64,000 nt of DNA from Terfezia claveryi (taxonomy: Eukaryota; Ascomycota; Pezizomycetes; Pezizales; Pezizaceae), in contig WHUX01000100.1 in assembly GCA_015179025.1 (NCBI GenBank), positions 1 to 64,000 of the forward strand. Direction: 5' to 3'. Positions 43,661 to 53,970 of the stretch are shown piece by piece (within the stretch, counting starts at the first letter, position 1; the number at the start of each line of letters is the position of its first letter). The notes under the pieces were generated by a model, which was not told the origin of the DNA, made no database searches, and saw only the letters and a list, made by a program, of their open reading frames with translations. The position numbers were made by a program, and so were the translations under genes.

Positions 43661-44150
43661 TGTAATGGCGTAAGTCGATGGCTGTGCTATAACTAAAGAC
43701 GTGACTCCAAGGAGCGCACGAAGACGAAACTATAACCGTAGATTGGAGTATCAGGACAAAAGGCAGAGTCTGTATTACCAAGTTATAATACAAGACGTTG
43801 CGTAAGGAACAAGAACAAGAAACGACAACTAAGGCTTCCTATATACACGATTGCCGTGGCCAAAGGAGTGGCGCCCGACTAACTTAACGTCACCTGCGAT
43901 CGCAGGTGATACTCCGCGATCCACCTCTCTAATCCCTTCTAGTATTAAGACACTCGAACAAGCCTGCTGACACTCGAACAAGCCTGTTCGGGTGTCAAAT
44001 ACCTCGCAAGTAAATTCAAATACCATGCTGACACTCGAACAAGCCTGTTCGGGTGTTAAATAGCTCGCAAGTAAATTCAAATACCATGCTGACACTCGAA
44101 CAAGCCTGTTCGGGTATCAAATAGCTCGCAAGTAAATTAACGCCGTGACA
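43661..44150 (-). repeat. 5' LTR of family A copy 2
   Basis: Plus-strand TGTAATGGCG to CGCCGTGACA (490 bp). It has a perfect 20-bp palindrome at 43890-43909, tandem hairpin units at about 43945-44118 and a TATATA at 43840-43845 for the sense-strand promoter. Confidence 0.93.
43795..43845 (-). promoter_or_regulatory. Family A promoter and presumed transcript 5' end
   Basis: Sense-strand TATATAGGAAG (43840-43845) is followed after about 42 nt by ACGCAACGTCTTGTAT (from 43803 leftwards). In family E the same spacing leads to ATCCAACGTCTTGTAT. The start site is inferred from this spacing and from complementarity to the primer site. Confidence 0.5.
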
Positions 44151-45472
44151 TAGTATGCTTAATAATAATGTGTAAGCTAGATAGTTTATGATTGAAAGCT
44201 CGCTTATCTTATATAAGTTGTCCCTATATTAGTTTTTTATATAGGACAATAGTCCTTCCTGTTAATTTATATGCTGAGTCTATTAATAGGTACTGACCGT
44301 ATCTAAAAAAGTCTTCAGAATTCTGTGAAACCTCTATCTCAGCAAATACTTTAGTATCATATATAGAGCTAAGATATATGCATGAGAATCCAATAATTCG
44401 TCTGCAATCATTATACACTACTGTCACTTGAAGTCCATATTTTATCTTGCAGAAGTTATATTACTCAATAGATAGGTCAGTTGTAAAAGGTTTAGCTTTA
44501 AAGGGAAATAGGGTACCATCCAGTACACTAATACAGTCTTCCTACAATTTCCATCTAAAAGAAGATTTTCAAAGTTGAGACTTCATTTTAGCTCATTCTT
44601 CAGAATTTGGCTATTTTACTACCTAAGGCCATAATGCTACTAATGCTCTAATAACTCTTTAGGTATATAAGACCATGCTCCCTTCAAAAATACTAAACAC
44701 CTGTCCTATATTTGTTACTGCTAATTTACTAGACAATTCCACTCCAAACCTTCGTAAGGCTACTACTACCTGTTTATGGATTGGGGCTTGAAGATATTGT
44801 GAATTATTATAAAAAATAACATTATCTTTAATCATCTTATAGATATATGTAAAACCACTCTTACTCATCTTGAAAAGCTGTTCATCAGTAAGAAAAAAGT
44901 GGCATTGGGATGCCAGGTAGTGTCTCTAGGAGATAGGGTTGTCTCTGGTATCTTTTGTATCTTTTATGTCTCCTAGGTGTCTCCTAAGTGTCTCCTATAT
45001 ATCTCCCAGTATCTCCCAGTATCTCCAGAAGACACTGGGAGACATTCTGCCAATCATGGAGATATACTTTATCTTCAATGGTATTACTATCTCTAGAGAT
45101 ACTGGAGACAAACTATTTTCTTTCCTAATATTAGAAATGATCTTCTAGTAATGCTGGTATAATTTTCTCCTAAAACTCTTGAGATTTAGGTATTAGGGTT
45201 CTACTCATTAAATATTGGGTCATTATTAGATATAAGAGAAATATCAACTGTATTTCCTTGAAAATGTTATCCTCATCTTCAACCCAAGATGGCAGTTCTG
45301 AAGAAAAAGTTGTCTCTGATATTAAAGTTGTTTTTGAAAGCTCTTTTAATGATAATGGCCTAGCATCTATCTCTGTATCTATAGTATAAAGTGTATCTAT
45401 AATAGCTTCAATAAGCACCTCAAATAATGTCATCCATCTTCTTGTCTCTTTATCTTCCTCTATACCTACCAA
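44151..45472 (-). pseudogene. Harbinger transposase, N-terminal and catalytic part
   Basis: Reading leftwards: acidic N-terminal region (45170-45472), KSGFTYIYKMIKDN, QVVVALRRFGVELSS, then SVLDGTLFPFKAKPF (first catalytic Asp), VTVVYNDCRRIIGFSCIYL and QYLLIDSAYKLTGRTIV (second Asp). This is the PIF/Harbinger DDE pattern. The third acidic residue would lie close to the family A insertion. Many stops occur, often TAG where Trp or Gln fits. Confidence 0.8.
44915..45112. repeat. Small inverted-repeat insert with GTCTCCTA repeats
   Basis: About 195 bp bounded by GTGTCTCTAGGAGATA on the left and TATCTCTAGAGATAC on the right, which are near-perfect inverted repeats. Inside are several GTCTCCTA/ATCTCCCAGT repeats. 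It interrupts the Harbinger transposase. It could be a MITE, but a target duplication is not obvious. Confidence 0.4.
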
Positions 45473-45869
45473 AAACCAAGTTATTAGTATCTTTTTGACA
45501 CTTATCTATAGTATTGTTGATAAGTTGAATATGCTGATGAGTAGAGTATATCAATAGAGCAACCAGACTAATCAATAGGTAGTATACAGATGCAAGAGTG
45601 TTTTAGCTGCTTCTGCTAAATTACTAAGTATTGTCAAAATCTTAGTACTTATATAACTACATGTGATCTAGACATTTTAATCATTCGATTATAACGAGTG
45701 ATATAAGCAATCAAGAGCCTATTTAATCACCATTGTTTGTGTGAGTATTTTCACTTTAGAGATGGATTACTACTGTACTAAATCTTTTGCCACGGGATTA
45801 AATTTTTATGTATTGCAAGTAGATTTATAACAACCTAAATAGATTTAGTATCAAAACCATAATCGCATT
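45473..45869. other. AT-rich stretch, nothing recognised
   Basis: No coding sequence. It may include the outer end of the Harbinger element and the internal part of the family C remnant that follows. Confidence 0.4.
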
Positions 45870-46560
45870 TAATTGCTCAATTGTTTTAAGATTGAATACT
45901 CCTAATATATATAAATCTATACTCCTATTTTATTTCTTAGGATAGAAGTTTTTATTTAAATAGAGAAGCATATAAGGAAGTGGCTTACTTATACTCTATG
46001 ACTAAACTTCTTCCTCATAAATATATTTCTTATGTATTTTTTTACTTAGCAAGTATCTTAAAACATATAATATTGTATGCTATTTACCTTACTAATATTT
46101 CATATATTATCATATACTTTCATATATATAAGTTAAGAGAAGACTTAACCTATTTTATATTAGATAGTATTTAGAAGTACTATCTAGAAGTTTCTATTCT
46201 ATTGATTTTAAATTATATAAGAGTCAAAAAATAATATACTGCCTCAGTACTACTCCAATACTATTTTAATAGGAATATATATAGTCCTCTAAATTTCCTT
46301 TCAGTTAGATAGAGAGTTAGAACTTAGAACATAGTTAGAGTACAATTAATATAGAAGTTCTACTGATTAATCTTTAAGTGCCTTAGACACTCCTATACTA
46401 CTTTACCTATTATAGTAATCTTATACTACTAGTAATAACTTTAAGAGTGAAGATAAATAATATACTATTAGTAATCTACTTTATAGTATATATTACTAGA
46501 CAGAGATTATCTAATTAGATTCTCCTGTCCTTATACTATATACTTATATCTATCTATTAA
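45870..46560 (+). mobile_element. Family C 3' end and LTR, heavily transition-mutated
   Basis: The internal stretch CTTAGGATAGAAGTTTTTATTTAAATAGAG (45937-45966) matches CCTAGGATGGAGTTTTTATCTAAACAGGG of family C. The LTR follows from TATAAGGAAGTGGCTTAC (about 45970) to about 46560. Nearly every difference from the other copies is C-to-T or G-to-A, as in ATAATATTGTATGCTATTTA for ACATTCTGTATGCTATCTG. A short deletion near 46525 removes part of the LTR 3' end. Confidence 0.75.
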
Positions 46561-48189
46561 TATCAATCGACTTTAGAGTTGATTAATGAAAGTGCTATAT
46601 ATTAAGAAAAGTTAATCTTAGTAAAGCAGGATTGTTTATTAAGGGCCAATTATCATAAAGGTTAAGATTAAAAACTATGCACTTAATTACCAAAATTTTC
46701 TCATTTAACTACTACTAATAATTTGAACTAGCATGTTTCTTTAAAGCTAATCAAAGTTATAATAGGTTATTTTTAAGCATATTATAAAGAGCAGCAGAAG
46801 CTCTAGTACTATTAATACCTAAAAACCTCTCTAAATACATGTTATCAAAAAATATTATATATGTTACTTATACTATATTAGTTTATACTATACTATAATA
46901 TAAATAGAACTAAACATATTCTATTAGGTATTATATGAATGAATTCAGAGACACAATAACCTTTTCCTTCTCTATTATGACATTCATTATACCTTTTGAT
47001 ATAAAAACATCAAGCATTAGTATTTGCACTTAAAAAAGGATAGGAAAACAAATAATTAATTTCCCCTTTTAATGGGAGTACAACATGGCCCAAATCTTGC
47101 GGCCTACCTATCTACCTTCCATAACCGCCAAGCACGATACCTCGATATCCATAAAACCTTTTTTTTTTTTTATATTTTGATTTTTTTGCAAGATCTACTT
47201 GGGCCTTAGGAGCGGTCGGGTTCGAGACTATACTTGGGCTATACATATATAGTTCCTTTGGATACTTCTATTTTGTCAGTTGCTCGTGTGCATGTCATGA
47301 TTTTTGACACTGACTTCTTTTCCCAAGACTCAAGGAGCGGCTTCCGTATATATGTGAGAGAGAGAGAGTCGACCATTAATATATATATTTTCCTTCTTTC
47401 TTGTTGCTCCGCTTACTAGTGATACCTATCTGGACAACAACAGAATATCGTATCTACCACACCCGCAAACCCATTCTTATTCCTCCATCGATATAATAAT
47501 AGATATTAAAGGTAGATAGCATACTGCTCACAGTTAATAAAAGTGGCATCACCTCACAACATAACCATCCCATCACAGGAAAACAGACCATAATGGACTA
47601 AGAGATACTCTACCGAGTTTTCTCATGTGCCATGTGATGAAAATAACAGTGGACAAAAACCAGCCGGGCCCAAGACGAAACGACTTTAATACTTCCTACA
47701 GTACTTTGGTATTTGGATTCCGAGGTGTCCGTTGTGGGGCCCAATCGGCTAAGTAACTTCGCCAGACTTGAAAACGAGATTAAAATAAACACCCAGCAAT
47801 AGTCCAAAGGACCCAAATATATGAAATATAAGTGCACTGCCAGCCGCATTAGCCCATGGCCGGTCAAATCTCACCACGCAGAGTGCAGGCCTAAAGCCTG
47901 TAACCAACAAAGCCTATACCCTCCCCCTCCTTTGCCTTTCTCTCCTCCTCCTCCTTCACTTTCTTTTTCACCAAATACCTCTCTTTTGCCCCCATCAGCT
48001 CCCTCTCCTCTCATCAGCCGTTCTATCAATTCCTTCGCCTTCGCCTCCTCTTCCTCTCTAGTCCACTTCTACGTCACCGCAAGCTGCTCCTCAAGCATTC
48101 TTGTTTATGGCGAGCGACGGTCCATTTCACTTTATGTTTTTCCTGGTAATCCCTTGCATTGGCGTTTATAGAGAAAGGCGATGGCTGTT
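46561..48189. other. Gene-free boundary between transposons and genes
   Basis: Very AT-rich to about 47150, then a poly-T tract (47158-47172). Pyrimidine-rich sequence at 47900-48070 resembles the downstream or promoter regions of neighbouring genes. No open frame here matches a family I know. Short GAGAGAGAGAG and CTCCTC repeats occur. Confidence 0.5.
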
Positions 48190-48867
48190 GTCTCAGAGGT
48201 AGGTTTCTTGGTGGCTGAGGGCGCCGAAAGAAGGTTGAATTTCCTTCTTTTCCAACCTCGGGCTCGCCTTGCCCTTCACCCTCCCCACAGCCGCAGCCTC
48301 CTTCGTTGCCTCTACCAAGCGCCTTCTCTCCCCTCTCCAGTAACTCCTACTTAAACCTTTACTCTTCTTCCTCTCCTCCTCCTCCCTATTGCCTCCTCCT
48401 CCACCAGTTTCTTCATCTCTTCCTGCTGGGCTTTATACGCTGCCGTAACAAAACTCTCCCTATCCTAAAACTCCTCTCCCTCCGCTTCTCGTTCCTTCTG
48501 CAGCAGTTCGCTCCTTTGCTTGGAGGAGATCCCGTTTCCGGTTTCTGCCGCAGCGAGCAGGGAGGTTATGTATTTTGGTTGCCGGGTAGACGGGTCATCG
48601 AGGGAGACGGTGTTTGCGCCGGAGGTGTGGTGGGGGCTTCGGTGGAGGCGAATTATAGATGGAGCATGCTGTGTGCGTGGCCAGATCGGCGTTTACAGAA
48701 GTTTTTGAGGAGACTGGAGGTTTTGCTTTGCAGGGTCGTGTTTGGAGGGCTTTCTGGACTTGGGTCCTTTAGCGAAGATGTCGATGGGTTTTCGTGTTAG
48801 GGCCTGTCGGGGTCTTGGGAATTTTGGGCTTGGAGGGTATGTTGAGGCCAAAGTCGATGGAGATCAT
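48190..48867 (-). pseudogene. NSRP1/CCDC55-like splicing regulator, decayed
   Basis: Reading leftwards from an ATG at 48867: MISIDFGLNIPSKPKIPKTP (typical FGLN...K start), then AKGPKSRKPSKHD in another frame, then ANTVSLDDPS...QPKYITSLLAAAE, RKRDLLQAKER, KEREAEGEEF, a TAG, DRESFVTAAYKAQQEEMKK and KGLSRSYWRGERRRLVEA. These are consecutive blocks of the conserved N-terminal domain of nuclear speckle splicing regulatory protein 1 (DUF2040). They fall in three frames, with compensating shifts and stops at 48693 and near 48458. It is divergent from the IF3-like gene. Sequence errors remain an alternative to true decay. Confidence 0.6.
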
Positions 48868-49047
48868 GGTGGGTCAATTGAGGCTGGTTGGAGCTTGGTG
48901 GGATGGTGAAGCTGGCGAGACGGTAACTAAACACGAGACATTGTGCATATGCAGCCCCCCCCATTATGCATTGGGACGCCATCCTGCCAAGAGTTGCATG
49001 TTGTCGGCCATCGTCCTAAGCTCTTTGAAATATACCCCACATTCACT

Positions 49048-49965
49048 ATGACCTCCTCACCCTTCCGACGGCTACTCGCCTTACGAATCGGTGCCTTCAC
49101 TGGAGCCCCCATATGCCTTGCACGCCCAATTGCCATCTCTCGACCCCACCTTCTCCCCGCCGTTACTCTCTCACTGCAGCTGCATCACCCCCGGTTCATC
49201 TCACTCAAACCTCAACGCTTCCCCCGTGACGGAGAAATTATCCAAGCCAATCACCTCACTGCGATATTCATCGATCACGAGCAAGTATACCATGGGCTTG
49301 TGCATGTCCCACTCCTCCTCTCCTCAATTGATCTATCAATATATCACCTCGTCCTCATCAACCCCGGGGACGGCACCGAGGACAACCCTCCCATCATAAG
49401 ACAATACACGCACGAAGGCCTAAACCTATACGAGCAACAGCAAACCGAAAAAGCGAAAGAGCAGCACCAAAAGCGAAAAGAGCAGAAGGCCGCAAGCTTG
49501 ACGAAGGAATACCAGTTTACCTGGGCGATTAGCAAGCATGATCTGGGAATTAAATTGAGGAAGGCGGGGGAGATGCTGGCGAAGAAGATGCGGGTGGAGA
49601 TTGTGATTAAGGGGAAGAGGGGGATGGCGAAGGTTACAAGGGCGGAGGCGGAAGAGCTGGTACGGATTATTGAGGAGACGTTGATGGAAAAAGGGGGAGA
49701 AGAGTGGAAGGAGCGAGAGGGGGATATTGGAACGATGATGACGATGAGTTATCAGCCTCTGGGTAAGGGAAAGAAGGGGCCGGTGAAGAAGGAGGATCTT
49801 GTTGAGGGGGGAGGTGAAGTGGGAGGAGAGGCTTTGGTTGAGGGGCGAGGTGAAGAGGGAGAAGAGATTTGGAAACGGGTGGAACCAGAGGAGCAAGTGA
49901 GCCAGAGTAACCAAGAGTACCCGCCACCGACACTGCCATCTGCAGGGTGGGAGGGCCCACGGTGA
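49048..49965 (+). CDS. Mitochondrial translation initiation factor IF3-like (AIM23 type)
   Basis: The 305-residue protein would help the mitochondrial ribosome select the start codon. I chose the ATG at 49048, which begins MTSSPFRRLLALRIGAF, an Arg-rich amphipathic mitochondrial targeting sequence; the frame is open further upstream to 48943. The N-terminal domain is weakly conserved (FPRDGEIIQ..., residues about 55-110). The linker is a Lys/Gln-rich helix (EKAKEQHQKRKEQKAASLTK). The C-terminal IF3 domain is clear: KEYQFTWAISKHDLGIKLRKAGEMLAKKMRVEI (split here as two blocks), then KRGMAKVTRAEAEELV. A Glu/Gly-rich tail of about 90 residues follows, as in fungal forms. Single exon. Confidence 0.82.
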   Translation: MTSSPFRRLLALRIGAFTGAPICLARPIAISRPHLLPAVTLSLQLHHPRFISLKPQRFPRDGEIIQANHLTAIFIDHEQVYHGLVHVPLLLSSIDLSIYHLVLINPGDGTEDNPPIIRQYTHEGLNLYEQQQTEKAKEQHQKRKEQKAASLTKEYQFTWAISKHDLGIKLRKAGEMLAKKMRVEIVIKGKRGMAKVTRAEAEELVRIIEETLMEKGGEEWKEREGDIGTMMTMSYQPLGKGKKGPVKKEDLVEGGGEVGGEALVEGRGEEGEEIWKRVEPEEQVSQSNQEYPPPTLPSAGWEGPR

Positions 49966-51130
49966 TGCAGTGATTTGCGTTCTAAGGAGGGTTTGGTAAA
50001 TTGGGGGAGCAGCACCGCTTGACCCCTTATCGTCACGGCATTATTCATAAATTATTGCATATATGCTCAATGTAAAATACCAAACAACATTTTTGTCAGG
50101 TCGATAAAATCCCACATTTTCCCCCTACTACTGCAAAGCAAGGACGACCAACGGCAGCCAGACTAAGCAGCCCTCCCCCCCCCCCCCCGCGGACGAACCA
50201 ACATAGGTATATAACTGTATAACATCAAATACGCAAATATCCAAAACCATTACCAAAACCATTACCAAAAAAAAAAAAGGATGATAAGCAGGAAACATAG
50301 TAATATACTTATATTGTACGAGAATCTGTATGAACTGTTCTGTTCGCCCCTGCTGTGTGGAATGAAATCGCAAATTATATCCAAAGCTTACTTTCGTTAG
50401 ATACATTCCGGCTTAGAACACTACTGTGCTAAACGAAGATACCTATATACATAACTTGTAGCTAGCTCTTTCTCGCCCATTCACCAATCATGTCGATTTG
50501 TTCAATTTGGTGGGGAAGGGGGGTTATCCGTTCACCCAACTTCATAATCTCGCAATTTTGGTGTACTTATCATATCCCATTCTTTGATACGCCAGTTCAC
50601 TATATGTCTCCAGAGCCAACACAAGTTCTACAACGAGGGTGACGACTCAAGAAGTAGGTTAGTTGTGCAGGTTAAAGGAGTTGCAGTGGACTGGGGTGGG
50701 GGGGGGGGGGGGTTGGGGCGACTTTTTTGAGATTGAAAAAAAAATTGTTTAAATAAAATTGAAATATACATATGGTGAACAAAAACCAGCGGAACATGTT
50801 AAACATAGAGTTGAAGGCATTATCAACTAGACATTATGAATTGGGCATCTCTCATACTTATTACAGAGTTTTTATCGAATTTGCAAAACAATGCCATTTC
50901 TTTTGAACCTGCTCTCTCCCCTACTGGTACCAAAGAACTTCAACTCATCGTATGGTATAGTATAGTAATTATGCATATCAAAGAAAATAACCCAACCGTG
51001 ATAGTTAATCCAAATCCCAAAGTCATAAACGATCTAAAAGAAAATAACGCACAAATATCATCATGATCAGGGAACCATTACTATCGCTCATTGCATCAAG
51101 CCCAGAACAAACAGGATATCAGGAAAAACC
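49966..51130. other. Intergenic, low-complexity tracts
   Basis: Contains poly-C (50176-50189), poly-A (50267-50278) and poly-G (50695-50712) runs. No coding sequence is recognised. Probably the 3' regions of the convergent IF3-like and glycosyltransferase genes. Confidence 0.6.
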
Positions 51131-52321
51131 TCAACGTGGATAAACATTATCATGAGGGGATGCAGGGCTACGCAGCCACGATAATGATTTTTCAATAGCA
51201 CTTCTAATTATCCCCTTCCTCACCCCTGCACCATTCATATTATCCTTATTCCTCTTCTCCTCTGTTGGGAATGACCCATCAAGACCGTCCTCACAAGGCA
51301 TCCTCTTCCTAACGGACTCTATCCGCTCCAAGTTCCATCCACTCCACCACGCCTTCTTTCCCCCCTCAGGATTAGTATCTCGCTGACCGAAAATGACACT
51401 TTTATTTAACACACACTTCCCAGGGGCCCACTTCCACTGCAAGCAAGAACTACTCTTCTGACACGCTTCCCCACATTTTCCTCGATCATCAATGGCAGCT
51501 TTCTCAACCTCAGACAACTTCAGGTAGTCCTTCCACTTATTCCTCTGTCCCTCATCCTGAATCTTCGGAAGATCAGCTTCAGTCGGTGGTTTCTCCGTGG
51601 AAAATCCAGCCGGGTAGCCAGGTCGCTCAAGCCACCAATCGTTTGAAAGATTATCCCACTGAGTTTCCAAGCTTGTCAAGAATGGTCGTGCGAATCGGTG
51701 ATAGAGGTCAGAGTAGAGAATATAACCGTCGTTCCGCTTTGTCTCTTTCAAGGTCTTCTCCATATAGCGTTCGAACTCCCAAAGTTCCTGTATATCACCT
51801 TGGTTCACGTGATGGAAAGTCAAAATCTTGCTACACCATGTTTTGTCGTCCCAGCGGATTCCGTACCATGGCTCTCCCTGCATGCGATCACGCTCGTAGG
51901 ACAGCTTCACGCCAACTTTGTCCATGACTCTGCTCAAAACATGGTCTCCACAGCAGTGGCTAATAGCATACTCCTCAAAAGCATGTTCGAGATCAGGATG
52001 GTCGACAACTGCAAGTTTAGCAGCTGCTCCAGAGAGGGCGTATCCGGTACCACCATGAGCGAAAAGCTCGTCCCCAAGCATAGTCTGACTTCCGATGTAA
52101 AATGGTTTCGCTGGATCATAGTTGGCATTCAAGTAGCGTATAGTGTTCCCGACAAAGAGGAATGAGTCGGCATCGATAAATATATACCATTTCTTATCCG
52201 GAAATGCCCGGTAACTCTGGTAAAGGATCGGCACGTTCTTGTATTTATCCAGATCCCATCCTCCCTTCAAATCCATCTTCGAAATCTCAATATTGAATGG
52301 TCGTGATGAGGGGATTGCCAT
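51131..52321 (-). CDS. GT31-like glycosyltransferase with PAN-like C-terminus
   Basis: A 396-codon open frame covering the catalytic part of a fungal Golgi-type glycosyltransferase of the GT31/DUF604 group. Visible blocks are GGWDLDKYKNVPIL, WYIFIDADSFLF (DxD metal/nucleotide-sugar motif, residue about 50), HGGTGYALSGAA, EYAISHCCGDHVLS and ILTFHHVNQGDI. The C-terminal third has paired cysteines (CGEACQKSSSCLQWKWAPGKCVL) of PAN/apple type. The Met at 52321 is internal to the domain; homology continues upstream (PGFTEKG..., QRLPVHLVTT...) to about 52620 and further with frame changes. It is probably a secreted-pathway type II membrane enzyme. Confidence 0.8.
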   Translation of the reverse strand: MAIPSSRPFNIEISKMDLKGGWDLDKYKNVPILYQSYRAFPDKKWYIFIDADSFLFVGNTIRYLNANYDPAKPFYIGSQTMLGDELFAHGGTGYALSGAAAKLAVVDHPDLEHAFEEYAISHCCGDHVLSRVMDKVGVKLSYERDRMQGEPWYGIRWDDKTWCSKILTFHHVNQGDIQELWEFERYMEKTLKETKRNDGYILYSDLYHRFARPFLTSLETQWDNLSNDWWLERPGYPAGFSTEKPPTEADLPKIQDEGQRNKWKDYLKLSEVEKAAIDDRGKCGEACQKSSSCLQWKWAPGKCVLNKSVIFGQRDTNPEGGKKAWWSGWNLERIESVRKRMPCEDGLDGSFPTEEKRNKDNMNGAGVRKGIIRSAIEKSLSWLRSPASPHDNVYPR

Positions 52322-53030
52322 TCCCTTTTCGGTAAAGCCGGGGAAAGGCTTGACCTTCTTTGCGTCCCGGTAAATCTGGAACTGTTGGTGCGCTTCGCGA
52401 AGTTTGGGCCTGACATCCTTGAGACAATCGTGAACGACGACATTGCCGATGCGTTCCGCAAGGTCTGAGAAGACCAGGTAGTTTGGTGTAAGCGTAGTGG
52501 TAGTGACAAGGTGAACCGGGAGACGTTGCAGACGACCTGGGAACCTGTCTTAATCACAAAGAACTGCATCATCAGCACCCTCTGGAGGTGGGAATGGGAC
52601 GATATCCGGGTGGTATTCAAGGTCTAACTCAGTTTCTCTTTCGGCGGTGGAGGGGCGCTGTTTGGGGGGGTAGTTGAGGAGGGAGTGTCTGCTGCAGGGG
52701 AGTCTATATAGGGTTCTCCAAGCTGTCTCGTTTCAGAAGCATCAGCGGTGAGTTACAGTAGAACTCGGGAGGTGGAGGACGAACGTTTAAGTCGGAGTCT
52801 GTCCGTTGTGAAAAAGCTCCAGATGCTGCCAAGAAATAAGATGACACTGGCAACAGCCATGATCCTGATGAGCCGCCCATGGCGATTCTCCAGGAACGGC
52901 AAGCATGAGGACAAGCGACCGAGTATGCCTCCGCCTCGACGCTTCTCGCGAAGAAGGGACTACCCACCATCGGGGAGATGGGGGAGGGGGTGTCAAGGAC
53001 ATGCCGTTATCGCCTGGGGAACGCGGATGT
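52322..53030 (-). pseudogene. 5' part of the GT31-like gene, with frame breaks
   Basis: Read leftwards across three frames: a Pro-rich start (MSLTPPPPSP, about 53000), SLLREKRRGG, FLENRHGRLIRIMAVASVI followed by LFLGSIWSFFTT (a signal-anchor membrane segment, about 52830-52890), ETELDLEYHPDIVPFPPPEG, then FFVIKTGSQVV in a shifted frame, then LQRLPVHLVTT...PNYLVFSDLAER in the original frame. One extra base near 52566 and one missing base near 52532 explain the last two shifts and compensate each other. Either the gene is decaying at its 5' end or the sequence has indel errors. Confidence 0.55.
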
Positions 53031-53970
53031 GTGTGTTTTGAAGACAAACCACAATAAAACGTGGGACAACAAGCGAGAGTTTGATAAAGTTAATTAAAAG
53101 TATAACTATGAACGAGAGAATAAGCTCTCCGACACGTTTCTCGACTGGAGGAAGGGTAAAAGGGATGTTGTGGTAGTAGGAAAGCTCAGGGGGCGGCGAA
53201 GGCGATCGGAGAGAGAGAGGGGCACTAGTAAATATAGTAACATGACTGTTATATGTACAGTACTATATATGATATGTACATACATATGTATGTAAATACG
53301 TAGATTAAGTACATATATATTATTGATTTATTCATTTCGCTCACCTCTACCGCTACATACCAGTTTCCTCCAGCATGGCCAATAATAGGTAGTCTAGCGT
53401 TCAAAAACCCGTTCGAAAACCACATCCAAAGTAATAAAACAAGTCCTAAAATTCGTTGCAATGGTTAGTAACCATAGGTCGCCATGTATACAGTAAATAT
53501 AGGATGCGAATTGGAGTCTGGGGAAAAACAACAACATACCTACAGTTATTCACAGCATAAAATTCGTTATATGGGGTACCTATGTACTTTCTTGCCGCAT
53601 TCTATACTTGAGATATGTTGCGTGAGGCTCCGGCTACCAGCAGCTGCCTTCGCTTAAACTTGCCGAACTGTAGCCAGCCTGGTCTCTCAGCCGGCTCAGC
53701 CTCAGTGGGCCAGCCACTTGGTTGAGCCGCAACAGGCTTTGGCTTGGCGCCTAGCCCATGTAGGTGTTATTTACATTTATACATATTTATATACCGGTAT
53801 AAGCATGTCCCAGGAGGCCAGCGGTTCTCTTGCAGATATCACGCTGCCCCATGCAACCTCAGATTCCCTTACTCCACCAACCATCATACTCGGAAATTTA
53901 ACCAAGCATAAATGTAAACACAAACACTCCAATGTATGCATGCATACTTTTCCAGCAAACAACCGGCCGG
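53031..53970. other. Intergenic
   Basis: AT-rich with ATGTACATACATATGTATG-like simple repeats around 53250-53330. No gene recognised. Confidence 0.55.

Larger units (their letters stand above)
38252..44150 (-). mobile_element. Ty3/gypsy chromovirus, family A copy 2 (complete structure)
   Basis: 5,899 bp with LTRs at both ends and target duplication TAGTA (38247-38251 and 44151-44155). Minus-strand order: 5' LTR, primer site, gag, protease, RT, RNase H, integrase, chromodomain, polypurine tract, 3' LTR. It lies inside the Harbinger transposase. Frameshifts in gag and RT make it inactive. Confidence 0.95.
36171..45475. mobile_element. PIF/Harbinger DNA transposon, split by family A
   Basis: The element has two convergent genes: a plus-strand Myb/SANT-like protein (36181-37423) and a minus-strand DDE transposase (about 45472 down to 38060). 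Family A copy 2 is inserted in the transposase with target duplication TAGTA. The two-gene layout is typical of PIF/Harbinger transposons. Terminal inverted repeats were not found, so both outer limits are approximate. Confidence 0.6.

Noticed and set aside
47200..47250. GGGTTCGAGACTATAC resembles a tRNA B box
   Set aside because: No A box, no acceptor-stem complementarity, and it follows a poly-T tract.
48306..48800. Plus-strand open frame of 164 codons
   Set aside because: It is antisense to the NSRP1-like blocks and of low complexity (Ser/Leu/Pro from pyrimidine-rich DNA).
49426..49914. Minus-strand frame of 162 codons
   Set aside because: It is the antisense shadow of the IF3-like gene's Glu/Gly-rich tail.
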